A stretch of DNA of 64,000 nt from Gloeopeniophorella convolvens. Taxonomy: Eukaryota > Basidiomycota > Agaricomycetes > Russulales. Shown here one piece after another: positions 13,042 to 23,113 of this stretch. Below the pieces are notes generated by a model. The model was not told the origin of the DNA and made no database searches. It worked only from the letters and a program-made list of their open reading frames with translations. Where the stretch lies: positions 496,001 to 560,000 of the forward strand of contig WTXD01000001.1 in the NCBI GenBank assembly GCA_022496205.1, given 5' to 3'. Both the position numbers and the translations under genes were made by a program. Numbering within the stretch: the first letter of the stretch is position 1; each line of letters opens with the position of its first letter.

Positions 13042-14340
13042 CTACACCTCCTCCTCGGGGTCTCCAATGCCGCTCTGGAGAATCGCAAACGTCGTCTCCG
13101 ATTCCGGCAAACAAGGAGAATCGTAAATCCTGCAAATGCGGGTGTTCGCACGGCCTTTCTTGAGCTGCAGCCTGAGGACAGGTAAGTATGATTTGGATCC
13201 TTAGCTAGCGAGGGAAGACGTACCGCGTGGTAGAGGCGTGTGCCAGGATATTTCCACCGATCGGCTTCTTCTCGTTTGATGCGTATGGCCCGGCGGCAGC
13301 ATCAGGGCTTGACATGACTTGATTGGTAAAGACGACGGCGATGCCGAACTGGATAGCATGTGAGAGGGAGGACGAGCCATATAGGGCGAGCCATATATGA
13401 TCCCCGCACCTCATCGGCCAGTCTTTGTAAAGTTCGAAGGAACTTGGAAAGGTGCGCCTGCCGAGCTGCAAGTTCCCCGCGACCTGAATAGTCGCTGCGG
13501 TACAATGCCGTTACAGAATCCACGATCAATAAGCAGAATCTTGACCATATTCGTGAGTCTCTACCATACCACGGAATTGGGCGTATGCGAACCTGGACTC
13601 CGACATGAGGGCGCTTGCAGCAGTGAGCAATTGATATTGGTGGTCGACGTTATATGCCCTTGCGTATGCGATGTTATCGAGGACTTCCTCTCCATTGAGG
13701 CCATATCGCTCTGCTACAGCGAGAAGACGGACGGGACGGAAGGTCCCTTCAGTGTCGATGTATAAGCACTTTCCTTCCCCTCCACCCATGTCGACAGGTA
13801 GTTGGCAGGTTACGGCGAGCGTGTGGCATAGCTGAGATTTCCCCGTCCTGAACTCTCCAAACATCTCAGTGATAGATCCCGTCTCCATGCCGCCTATATG
13901 CCGTCATATCAGAAGACATGCTATTCGTATCGCTTGGTGTGCACACACCTCCCAATAGGGTATCGAGATTCTTCGAGCCAGTGGTGAGGTGGACAAGCTC
14001 AGACCTGCGTGCGTGCACCTCAGTCGCACTTTGGAAGCCCAGAGGAACGATCTTCTGCGCTTTTGGCCCTTCAGCGCGGGCGACGGGTGGCGGTAACAGA
14101 TCACCTACCCTCAGCAATAATCTTCTCAGCTTTTTGCTCAGATATGCCTTTGATACTTATGAGATTCTTCTTTGGCGTATATGCTACAGACTCGATGGTA
14201 TGAAAGCCGGCATCGGTCAACTTCTTTATGTCTTGCGCGTGTATGCCTGCTTCCTGGAGCTTATCAACCAGGAGAGGGCCAGACACTTGGAAATTATCCT
14301 CTTCTTCCTGTTGCTGGGAGTCTTGGGAGGGATTCGACAT
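13042..14340 (-). CDS. RAD51: Recombinase Rad51
   Basis: Six exons: 14340-14109, 14059-13949, 13893-13593, 13539-13410, 13348-13224 and 13171-13042; 342 residues. Rad51 forms the nucleoprotein filament of homologous recombination. The N-terminal helix-hairpin-helix domain reads [20 protein letters not shown] and [12 protein letters not shown]. The RecA core has Walker [23 protein letters not shown], Walker [53 protein letters not shown] and DSPCLPE. DIKKL...AGF..IESVAY and EA.K after intron 1 separate it from Dmc1. Six introns or fewer is normal for basidiomycete RAD51. Two MluI-type boxes lie just upstream of the start, which suggests G1/S-regulated expression. Confidence 0.95.
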
Positions 14341-14442
14341 GGGGAAAAACCGGTATGAATTTGGACCCGCAGGGATGGTCCTGATGGTCAACGTGCAAGA
14401 TGAGTCGCTTCGCTCATGATCAGGCTCCGACTCAAGAAGACC

Positions 14443-14467
14443 ACGCGTTCCGATCACGTGGACGCGT
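14443..14467. promoter_or_regulatory. Two ACGCGT (MluI cell-cycle box-like) sites upstream of RAD51
   Basis: ACGCGT occurs at 14443-14448 and 14462-14467, 103-127 bp upstream of the RAD51 start codon, with a CACGTG E-box between them (14455-14460) and GGCGCG just beyond. ACGCGT is the MBF site that drives S-phase genes in yeasts. That it works so here is inference. Confidence 0.5.
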
Positions 14468-14639
14468 TACGGCGCGTGACAAATTCACGTTACAGCGCAA
14501 CAACGTCCCCTCATCCGAATCGACTTCGAACACCGGAGTCATTAGCTTCAGTGCTTCAGCAGAATACATTCCACCACCTGGACGTCGGTTTGTATGGGGG
14601 ATGCTCTAGCAGAAAGATAGTAATATTATATGTGAAATA

Positions 14640-15606
14640 CTAATCGCTGCTTGGAGTGTCAGCTGCAGGACTCTCGACCCTCCTGATTTTGCTGAGCTTG
14701 TGCTCGAACCACTGGACGGCTTCTAAATCCAAAACAACATGTGGCCACTTGACCAAGTCATAAACCTCTACTTCCTGCGCAGTAGAGACAGATGTTCTGG
14801 GTAGGTTGCCAGTGGTGCGCATCAACCTTGGGGGAACAGATTCTTTGCCGGTGATGAAGAGAGTCTTCTGGTCCCAACCCAGTTCCTCCAACCGCCGGGC
14901 CATGTCCTTGGTCTTCGTACCTGTCCAGTCGAGAGACTCCACGACTCGCAGATTATGCTCCTTGACTCTTGCGCTAAGCGCAACGCGCATACCCATCTGG
15001 ATGACCTTGCGCGGCAGCTCGGTCGAGAAGTCTCTGGGTTTGGGGCCGAATGCAACACCTCCACCGACCAGCATGGGGCTCTGTCCGTCACCAAGACGCG
15101 CCCTTCCCGAGCCCTTCTGAGGGCGAATCTTTCGCCCCGAGCCGCGGACCTCCGCACGTGTCTTCGTGTTCGCGGACCCCTGCCGAAGCGAGTCGAGATA
15201 GTGGACGACGCAGAGGTGAAGGATGTCGCGGCGGATGGGGTGTGAAAAAACGGAGGGATCAAGTTCTGCTAGCTGGTCGGAGACACTTAACGCGTCCTTT
15301 GAACGCAACAAGGACGAGAGGGGGACATAGACTGGTTGTTGGAAGGGTGAGGCTAGAGACACGTCAGCGTTGATAACGCGCATAGCTCGTGGTATAATAA
15401 CCTTGAGATGGGCTCGATTGTGTCTGCAAGGACGTGGCCGCAACGTTGGGGCTCAACACATGGCTGCCGTTTGCAACCGCCGCTGTTGCATAGCTGCGGC
15501 AGACGTGTTTTGGAAGCTGTGAGGGAGTATGTGTGAGGTAGAGTAGAGAGCGGAACCACTGTGTTCCACATACGAGCCTGGCAGTACTGAATGCCGCTGA
15601 GAGCAT
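14640..15606 (-). CDS. Mitochondrial large-subunit ribosomal protein uL4m
   Basis: Exons 15606-15402 and 15352-14640; 305 residues. It is the bacterial L4-type protein of the mitochondrial ribosome (yeast Yml6). A presequence (MLSAAFSTARLVCGTQWFRS, rich in Ser/Thr/Arg) precedes the mature part. L4 signatures are clear: RRDILHLCVVHYLDSLRQG, TRAEVRGSGRKIRPQKGSGRARLGD, GGGVAFGPKPRDFSTELPRKV, ALSARVKE and GKESVPPRL. The intron ends ...CTGACGTGTCTCTAG, a textbook branch point and acceptor. It stands head to head with the cytosolic uS9 gene. Confidence 0.92.
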
Positions 15607-15979
15607 GCTCTAAGTCGCCACGGGGGAGTGGATGCAGGCGGGAACCCGGAACCGCGGGAGAAATGTGAGAGACGAATTACATAATCCCGGGGTCGCGCCG
15701 CCGACAGATTTACTCGCCTCATCCGCCCGTCAACAAACCCCAAGGACGCCGTCAACAACCTCAAGACAGGTGAGTATCCTCCCAAATCGCTACCAGACCT
15801 CTTCTCTACGCTGTTCTGAGTGTGCTTGTACTGCTGTGACGCCGGAGTCTGCACGCGCGGGCGGTGGATGGCACCCGGACGCTTTGGATGACACTTGCCT
15901 CCCATTACCCAGATTGCACTCACTGAAACTCTCCACCCAGGAATAATCAGGCAGGGCCGGCTGACACTCTACCATCAAA
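15607..15979. promoter_or_regulatory. Bidirectional promoter of uL4m and uS9
   Basis: A 373-bp divergent region between two ribosomal protein genes. An AG|GTGAGT donor-like site near 15771 and a CAG acceptor-like site near 15950 could bound a leader intron of the uS9 gene. This is only a possibility. No TATA box was seen. Confidence 0.4.
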
Positions 15980-16528
15980 ATGGCATCTACAACTAAGGCC
16001 GTTCAGACTTTCGGAAAAAAGAAGGTGCGTTTGCACGTTACGCACAAGCCTGCTCGCAGTGCACATAACCCCTCCATTTGCAGACCGCGACTGCGGTTGC
16101 TCACGCCCGTGAGGGCAAAGGCTTGATCCGCATCAATGGATCGCCCATCAAACTTGTCCAACCCGAGATCTTACGATTCAAGGTCTACGAGCCCGTCCTC
16201 GTAGCTGGCGAGGAGTCGTTCTCCAACATCGACATCCGTGTGCGCGTCGAGGGTGGTGGACACACCTCGCAGGTCTACGCCATCCGCCAGGCTATCGCCA
16301 AGGCGCTCGTCGCATACTACGCGAAATACGTGGATGCGTTCAGCGCGATCGAGCTGAAGAAAAAGCTCGTTGCGTACGACAGGACGCTCCTCATCGCGGA
16401 CCCCAGACGGATGGAGCCGAAGAAGTTCGGTGGTGCTGGTGCTCGTGCCCGCAGGCAAAAGAGGTGTGTGCATCTGCCTGTGTCGAAAACCACGGGCGCT
16501 GAACGCTTCGCTGTACAGTTACCGGTGA
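15980..16528 (+). CDS. RPS16: Cytosolic small-subunit ribosomal protein uS9 (S16)
   Basis: Exons 15980-16024, 16084-16463 and 16519-16528; 144 residues. uS9 sits in the head of the 40S subunit with its C-terminal tail near P-site tRNA. Recognised by [29 protein letters not shown] split by intron 1, [55 protein letters not shown] and the split C-terminal SYR. The last coding exon is only 10 nt, encoding the end of S, then Y, R and stop, a typical arrangement for this family. Confidence 0.96.
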
Positions 16529-16747
16529 TTGGCTTGTTTGCTTGTTGTACGTTTGCATCATCAAATGTCGCATCTTTTCCCCTTTCATTATGCCATGTCA
16601 CCGTGCAATGTTATGCCGCCACACGATGCAGTATATTGCAGTTTCAACTTTGCCGTGCATCCCGCCTTTCCATGAGGGCAATAATGCACTTAAGTATACA
16701 TGTAAGTTACAAGTCCATCCCTGAAAGCATCCTGGTCGGTATCTATT

Positions 16748-18659
16748 CTATCGTTCGACGTTCCTCTTGGATGCCCTTCCTTGAATATCTTCCTCGTCGT
16801 TGCAAAACAGTCGTTTCCGTTTTGAAGGGGCGATTGGAGGATCATCGGACTGGATGAGTGATTGTGGGCGCCTCTTGCAGTCAGATTGTCGGGGGCCGTT
16901 CGGGAGAGCCGTGGGACCCTCTAGGGGAGCGGTGATCCCAGGTCCGGACCAAACAAGGCCGGGTAAGTCAGTTGAGATGCATGTCGTTGATGACGACTCC
17001 GACGAGCAGTCGGTGTCGAGTGTCGAGTGGGTGTTGCATAGCGTATAGGAGTGATGTTCTTCATAGGAGTAACAAAAGGACCCCCGCGAGGACGAAGCTC
17101 TAGATTCGCAGTCTGTCGATGAGGAACATGTTGACCGACAGGAACGACGGCGAGCTCCCGAGCTACACTCATCAGGGTCGCAATCGGTAGACCCATCCCA
17201 GAAATCCTGGTCCAAGGGTCGGTAAGCGGGGATGTGGGTTCCAAGGTGCAGTGCAACGGCGTATTTTTCGAGGTTGAGACATGTAGATGAAGCTTGGGTG
17301 TTGGCTTCTGATTCCACCAGTTCTGGAATCAGATTATGGTGGACGTCCTTGGGTGGTAGGCGTCCCGCAATAGGCGAGGTTGGGAGTCCTGGATCCAGCC
17401 GTATACAAAGCCGCTTTGCTGAGGGAGGATCCCTTGCATCGATGTCATCCTCATCATAATCGGAGAGCTTCCTCTTGGAGCATAGACGAGGGGTAGCTAT
17501 GGTGCGTTGGGTTGAGTCATCGCTACTACTCGTGAGATTGACGGAGGTAAGTAACGGTTCTGTCCCCTCGTGGATTGTCGCGGAGGCGTCAACCTGTCCT
17601 TGTGCCAAGCCACTGGAAGACGGAAGCTCCAGCTCGTCCAATTGTATCCAGGGGACGCCGGACCAGGTCCGGTACAACGGATGCGGGGCCGGAGCTGCTG
17701 CGACAGGAGGAGGGTGTAAGAGACTATGGAGGTCTTTGAACGCGCTCGCGTCCCATTGTCGGAGGGTGGCCTCCGGAATGGGGCACTAATAAAACTTATT
17801 AGCATCGACTGCAGCTGAGCTATTGAAGAAGAAAATGCATACCGGAATTGCGGATGCCCTTTCGCCCCAATGTGCGCTGAGTAATGTCCTTGCAAGCTTA
17901 TATTCGGAGTCGCGAGCGCCTTGGTAATCAAGTAGAAACCTGACTTGGCGCATCTCAAGTTCGAATTCGTGCTGATTGCAACCGTGAATTCCTAGTCTCT
18001 CCATTTTAGGGACACATGACGCCTGCCTGAAGTTGATGATCGTGGCTTTCCCGTCACGGCCTATGCGCGGCGTCAGATGAGATCGCAGAAGAACAGCCAG
18101 AACCAGAGCGCACCGATCAGCATATGTCTCAATGCGACATCACGGTGAAGCACCCCACGGGAGTGGATTCGTGCATAGGCATCGATTATAGCTTTCTTCT
18201 CGGGTATGATGAGTGACCTGTCTGCTACCCGCCATGCGTGAGGGTGGGGAGGCTCCATCGCCATATTTGCGAGCCCCTCCGACGTGCTGAAGATGCCTAT
18301 GATAGCAGGGACGCAGAGTCCTTGAAGCGGTCGTAGATGGCGCGGGTGCGCATAGAGGTAAAGCTATGCCAACAGGACGCATGAGGAACCCGTGAAACGG
18401 TCTTCATAATTAGCACAGTACCTCTTTATGAAGACCGTCCCAGATATTCCATCTACGCTTGCAAAGGCTTCGTCAGAACTGACTTCGGAGGACGAGGAAG
18501 GTCCTCACATCTTGGACACTATCGAGATGGCTTGGGTCCCAAGGGTGGCTTTTCTTATGTAACTCGTGGTTGCTCTTCCCGCTGCAAGCAGATTAGCGAT
18601 ACAGGGTGTGCATGTGTGGCGAAAGCTAACCTCGGAGCATAGCACCCTTTCCGAGACAT
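16748..18659 (-). CDS. Kinase-fold protein with degenerate catalytic motifs (basidiomycete family)
   Basis: Model: 18659-18631, 18581-18509, 18457-18422, 18363-18114, 18060-17843 and 17785-16748; 547 residues. The middle resembles the C-lobe of a protein-kinase or aminoglycoside-kinase-like fold: [21 protein letters not shown] carries HRD at the catalytic-loop position. Across the next intron [11 protein letters not shown] stands where DFG should be, reading INF. The N-lobe has no obvious glycine loop or lysine, though [20 protein letters not shown] precedes the catalytic part. The C-terminal 345 residues are Ser/Cys/Asp-rich with basic clusters ([17 protein letters not shown]), perhaps nuclear signals. 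The 5' end is least certain. Activity cannot be predicted; it may be a pseudokinase. Confidence 0.6.
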
Positions 18660-19250
18660 TGGAGCGTCCGGCCGAAACTATAGGAGTATTTCCCGTGTGG
18701 CACATATAGGTGGTCAATGCGTCGAGGTGAGTCCGGCCGCGTCGTTGCTGAAACACCGGAAGCCCGTCCATTGGAGCTAGTCAAAGAGATCGTAAGATAT
18801 GGGCGTATTGAAGACGTTGCCTGTGGCATCGAGTCGCGGAGGAAGTGGGATAGGTTGGGTATGCACGAGCATGGCCAATAGACTATATGAGCCAGACTGG
18901 TCGTCAAGCAGACTAGACAGAACGCGTGGTGTGCGAACATGTACCATTGTACGTCCAGCAACGGAGGGGCAGAAACAATTGGGTCGCCGGCGAGGCGCGC
19001 GGAGGTCCAAGCAGGTTGCCAGTGCCTGTGATTGACTGTCTGCAATCATTGCGCAAAGCACCTGGGCGGGGAGACAATTGAATCTGACAATTAAAAGCGG
19101 GGAGGGACCGGGCCGGCGAGCCGGGGTCACGTGAGAGCGGCGCGTCTGTCTCATGTCGTGTCGGTTCGACGCCGGACGGGCTCATGCAAAGCTCATGTTG
19201 GGCGCGACTCGGCTGACATTGACCAGGTTCTCCTTGTTCAGTGCAGCGGC
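18660..19250. other. Divergent intergenic region
   Basis: About 590 bp between the kinase-fold gene (minus) and the BRCT/Myb gene (plus). Several open frames overlap here on both strands without motifs. One minus-strand frame (to 18771) could hold extra 5' coding sequence of the kinase-fold gene, but it does not splice in phase with my exon 2. Confidence 0.4.
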
Positions 19251-22062
19251 ATGTCTGACTCCCCCTTCTTGGCCCTCACTCAGTTGAGTGGCAATACACC
19301 CGATCTCTTCGTCGATCTATCACGGAACCCCCTCCCCGTCTATCTTGACGTGAACTCTGAGATCATCTCCAGGCCAAAGTTCATTCGTCTCCTTCGCGTG
19401 CGTACGCCTCCCCGTCCACGTCGCTCCCTATCTCACTATCTCTCGCTACTAGAATTCAGGTGCCAATATCTGCCACAGTCCTGCGGCTGCTTCGATCCTT
19501 CTTGTGAACCCGGACGCCGAGTTTGGCCGCAAAATTGTCCATGACTGGCATCGCGACTCTCACAAGGTTGTCTTAAGCTACCTCTGGATTCAGGCTTGCC
19601 TCGAGGATGGCCAGGCACTTCTTGAAGAAGACGACTGGGGTGGACACCGTATCCTTCACACGAGTGGTTGCATCTACAGCGAAGAAGAGGACGACGAAGA
19701 TGCCGCCGACGATCGCAATGGATATGACGGTGAAACGTGAGTTTCCTTTAAAAACATGGCTGCCAACCCTCTGACCTGTTTCAAAGGCCTTCTCCAATGC
19801 GTAAGTCCGTCCCCACGGGGCGAACGGCCTCGCGGCCATTGCTGTCCAAGGGCAAACAGGCTGCTAGGCTTTCGTTGAAGGCTTCGCCAGTAGCTACTTC
19901 CTCCGCAAAGCCGATTTCGAAGATTCTGCCGTCCAAGTTTACTTCCTCCCGCTCTGCAGCATCCAAATCTAGGTTTGTACAGCCGGCGGCTCACCAACCC
20001 GGCCCCTCCGCTGCCACACCTTCCTCTTCAACCCCAATCCCCGCGCCTAACTTGCCAGTCCCTCCACTGCATCGTGATGCCAATTCCGTCCCAGGTCAAC
20101 AGGTATTCCCCAACCCCGGTTCGCATCAGCAAAGCTCTGTCGTTCAAACCCTCCCATCGTTCACTGCGTCTCTCCCAGCACCTGACTTCTCCCAGCTGTT
20201 CTCTACCCAGTTTCAAGCACCCGGGCCTTTGGCACTTCAGAGTCTGCCACCTGCCTTGAACTTTTCCGGGTTGCAACAATCTCCGGCCAACCCACTACAA
20301 TACATGCAGGCGCTGAGCTCAGCCTACCAGTTCCATAACGCCGCCTCTCAGACCCTGACTCAGCTAGTCGAAACGGTCATCGCAGTCGCCCAGAGACAGG
20401 GCATCGATACTGTCGCCATTCAGAATTGCCTCGCTGCATTACCCATGCCTCTTCCCTCGTCTCAGCCAATGGCTCAGTCTTCCCAGATACAGAACCCCGT
20501 ACAACTTCCTCCCTCTTCTCCGGTAGAACAGCACCCTCCATCGAGTCCGCAACCAAGTACCAGTCCTCACTCCAGGAGTAGGCCATCTATTCAGAAAGGC
20601 GCGTCACGCAGTGTTGCAGAGCCCGAGACAAGGTCATCGACGGTAGCTACGCCGTCCGCAACGGCAAAGAGAAAGCGGCTTGCTTCAGGGCCTTCGCAAC
20701 CTGGTCCTCAGTCCAAAAAGCTTTCTTCCAGAGATTTCCCTTCGCGGACTGAACCCGTAGGGACCAAACACGGGGGTGCCAAGTCACCAGGGGGCGTTTT
20801 CTGCACGAGGAGCGGACGGCCAATGCTGATATTTGTACAAGTTGATGTAAGAGGAAGGAGTGACTTGGTCGCATCAATAAAGGTCAGTCCCAGTCGACGA
20901 ACCGAGCCCTTCGTACTGAGACGGAGCCCTTATAGAAAAATGGAGGGAAGATGTCACCAAATATTCCAAAGGTGGAATTTGCAGTTCTCAACCCAAATTC
21001 CCTCTCTTATCCCAGTCTTCGACAAGAAGCCATAAGTTCCGGGCGACCCATAGTGCAGCCTGCCTTTATTATGGAAAGCGCCAGGCAGGGTCGTCTCCTG
21101 GATCCGAAGGGCTATCTAATCGAAGACAGCCGCTCGCAGAAGAAACGTGGTCGACCCTCCACGTCTTTCTTTGGCGGCAGGTTTTCGGGGGAGAGCGAAC
21201 ATGACCAGTCTGATGCGCAAGCGTCCGACACTGCTGTGGAGCCCGAGCCTCCTTCACCTCTTTCGCCCATCGCCCCATCCCCTCCAGCTCTTTCACACAT
21301 AGCTCCAGCGCGGCGCGCGAGATCTTTGACCCCCGAACCACCGGCGCCGGTGCAGTCAAAAAGAGGGTACAAATTCACACCGGCAGAAATGACATACGTG
21401 TGGACTGTGTACCGCCGCCTGTTAGCAAAGGACCCGTCTACAAGCAAGTCGACATTGGCTCAGACTCTACATAACAAGGTACGTCGCCTCATGTCCGACT
21501 CATTGCCCGTTTATCTTATGGGTTAAAGATGCCTCACCGCTCTGAAACCACTTGGTCTGCTATATTATCGAAGCACAAAGAAATGCTCGATGCTGTGAAA
21601 GCCGAATCTCAGCTCGGTCGTCGTTCTCGACGCAATTTCAGCGACAGAGAGATGGACGATGCAGGTCGAGGGACTGAGGAACTCGAGGAGCTCCAAGTCG
21701 GAGCAGCGCTGGAACCTGACGAAGATGAGCTCATGCAGGACGATGAGCAGCATTCACCGCTCGCTGAGGTCGTCAAGATGGAGGATGACTCTGCCGCGTA
21801 CTCACAGGATTTCGAAGCGCTCGTTCAATTCCTTACATCCCCAGCTTCCGATATTGGAGGGGAAGAGGACGAGCTCTTCTCATCGCTCGCACGAAAGGTC
21901 GGGCCGATCGAATCTGGGCTCGTGTCGAATCTGACCCTCTTGCAATAGACTAAGTGCGTGAGTGCTCCAAGCTGGTCTGACTTCTTGGAGGAACACGGGG
22001 ATGCGGTGTCGCAAGAAGTCGAGCGAAGAATCGCCCTCGCTGCATCATCCGCCAGCTCGTAA
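19251..22062 (+). CDS. Large BRCT/Myb-like nuclear protein, RAP1-related architecture
   Basis: Exons 19251-19397, 19453-19736, 19787-20882, 20936-21478, 21529-21897 and 21949-22062; 850 residues. The first ~115 residues look like a BRCT domain: LFVDLSRNPLPVYLD, GANICHSPAAASILLVNPDAEFG and VVLSYLWIQACLEDG. The last part lines up with the RAP1 segment ILADPNTEIF...SYLWVKKC. A long Pro/Ser/Gln-rich middle with nuclear-signal-like KRKRL follows. A second BRCT-like unit (MLIFVQVDVRGRSDLVASIK, IVQPAFIMESARQGRL) precedes an SP-rich linker and a Myb/SANT-like stretch (KFTPAEMTYVWTVYRRLLAK, SETTWSAILSKHKEML). The C-terminus is acidic. It could be a RAP1 paralogue or another BRCT nuclear factor; no function is assigned. 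Confidence 0.65.
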
Positions 22063-22320
22063 GGCAATGTAGACTGAGGGAATCACTTATTCTCTAACTC
22101 TATATTGTCGAACGCTATACAAGGCTGTAGCATTTATACCCTTGGAGACTCATTATGCCTCTCAATGATGCATCTCTAGCACATCTTGGGCGGTGGCTCA
22201 GGTAGTATGAACCCCGTAAGAGCCTCCTTTGGGTGGGGTGGGTTTTTCTTCAACACAAAATCACACCCAGGGAGGTTGAGCAATAGATGGCGATGACTGG
22301 ACACGACTACAATGTACGAT

Positions 22321-22934
22321 TCATTGGGGTGCCGATAGCGGCGACGATGAAGGGTTTTGCTTGAAGAAACGCTTCCGTCTTTCTTCATACGAAAGCGACT
22401 CTGTGTCGCCCCGCAGAGATTGACCCGCGTAGTCGAACGTTCCCACCGCCGCACCAATGACTGCACAGGACGCTACTGCAATGGGTAGAGAACGAGCTGA
22501 AAGGGCATATTCGGAACAACGAGAGACAAGAGGTTGGGAGAATACACACCTCTTATGCCCGCCAGGAAACCTGCGGCGCAACCACCCGCAACACCGTTCA
22601 ACGAGTCTTCCTTTTCCCGCTGGTTCGCAACGAAGGACTCCGTGGCAGCGAAAGTCGCGCCCATAGCGGCTGCCGGCCAGGCGTCAGCACGACAAAGCGT
22701 ATACACTACTCTACCTCAGGCAGACGAACCGAAGAAGCCGATTGTCCCGCCTGTCCTCGAGAGGAACCCGGATGCACCCTTGGAGTGGCTGCCCAGCGCG
22801 TTCTGGACAGCACTGACGAAGGCGCCGACTAGGGCGGCCTGGCCTCCGGCAGTCATCGCATACTGGGTTGTCGGCTTTGCTTCGTAGCTGGGTGCGTCCG
22901 CCGCCGACGGTTTTGGCGCGTCTGCGGAGGCCAT
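22321..22934 (-). CDS. NDUFA11: Respiratory complex I subunit NDUFA11 (Tim17 family)
   Basis: Exons 22934-22730, 22669-22550 and 22496-22321; 166 residues. It is an accessory membrane subunit of NADH:ubiquinone oxidoreductase, from the Tim17/22/23 superfamily. After a short soluble N-terminus, glycine- and alanine-rich hydrophobic segments follow: GGQAALVGAFVSAVQNAL, MGATFAATESFVANQREKED, LNGVAGGCAAGFLAGIRARS and AVASCAVIGAAVGTFDYAG. The GCAAGFLAG pattern is the family hallmark. The soluble C-terminus ends EERRKRFFKQNP. Tim22 or Tim23 are possible alternatives, but size and C-terminus fit NDUFA11 better. Confidence 0.8.
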
Positions 22935-23113
22935 GGCGAGTTATGTGTGGAAGGGTGACAATCTGCGAATGGCCGTTCGGACAACGCTAGGGAGTTTCCG
23001 GCCCACACGCCGGCCGGCCGACGTTTACGTTTCTTGCGGCGCGGCGCGGCGCCGTTCGATCGATGCTCGCGTCGCGCTGCAAGACGCTGATTCGTTCACT
23101 TCCTCTGCCAATC

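Noticed and set aside
13042..14340. Dmc1 as an alternative identity for the recombinase gene
   Set aside because: The helix-hairpin-helix wording ([23 protein letters not shown]) matches Rad51, not Dmc1.
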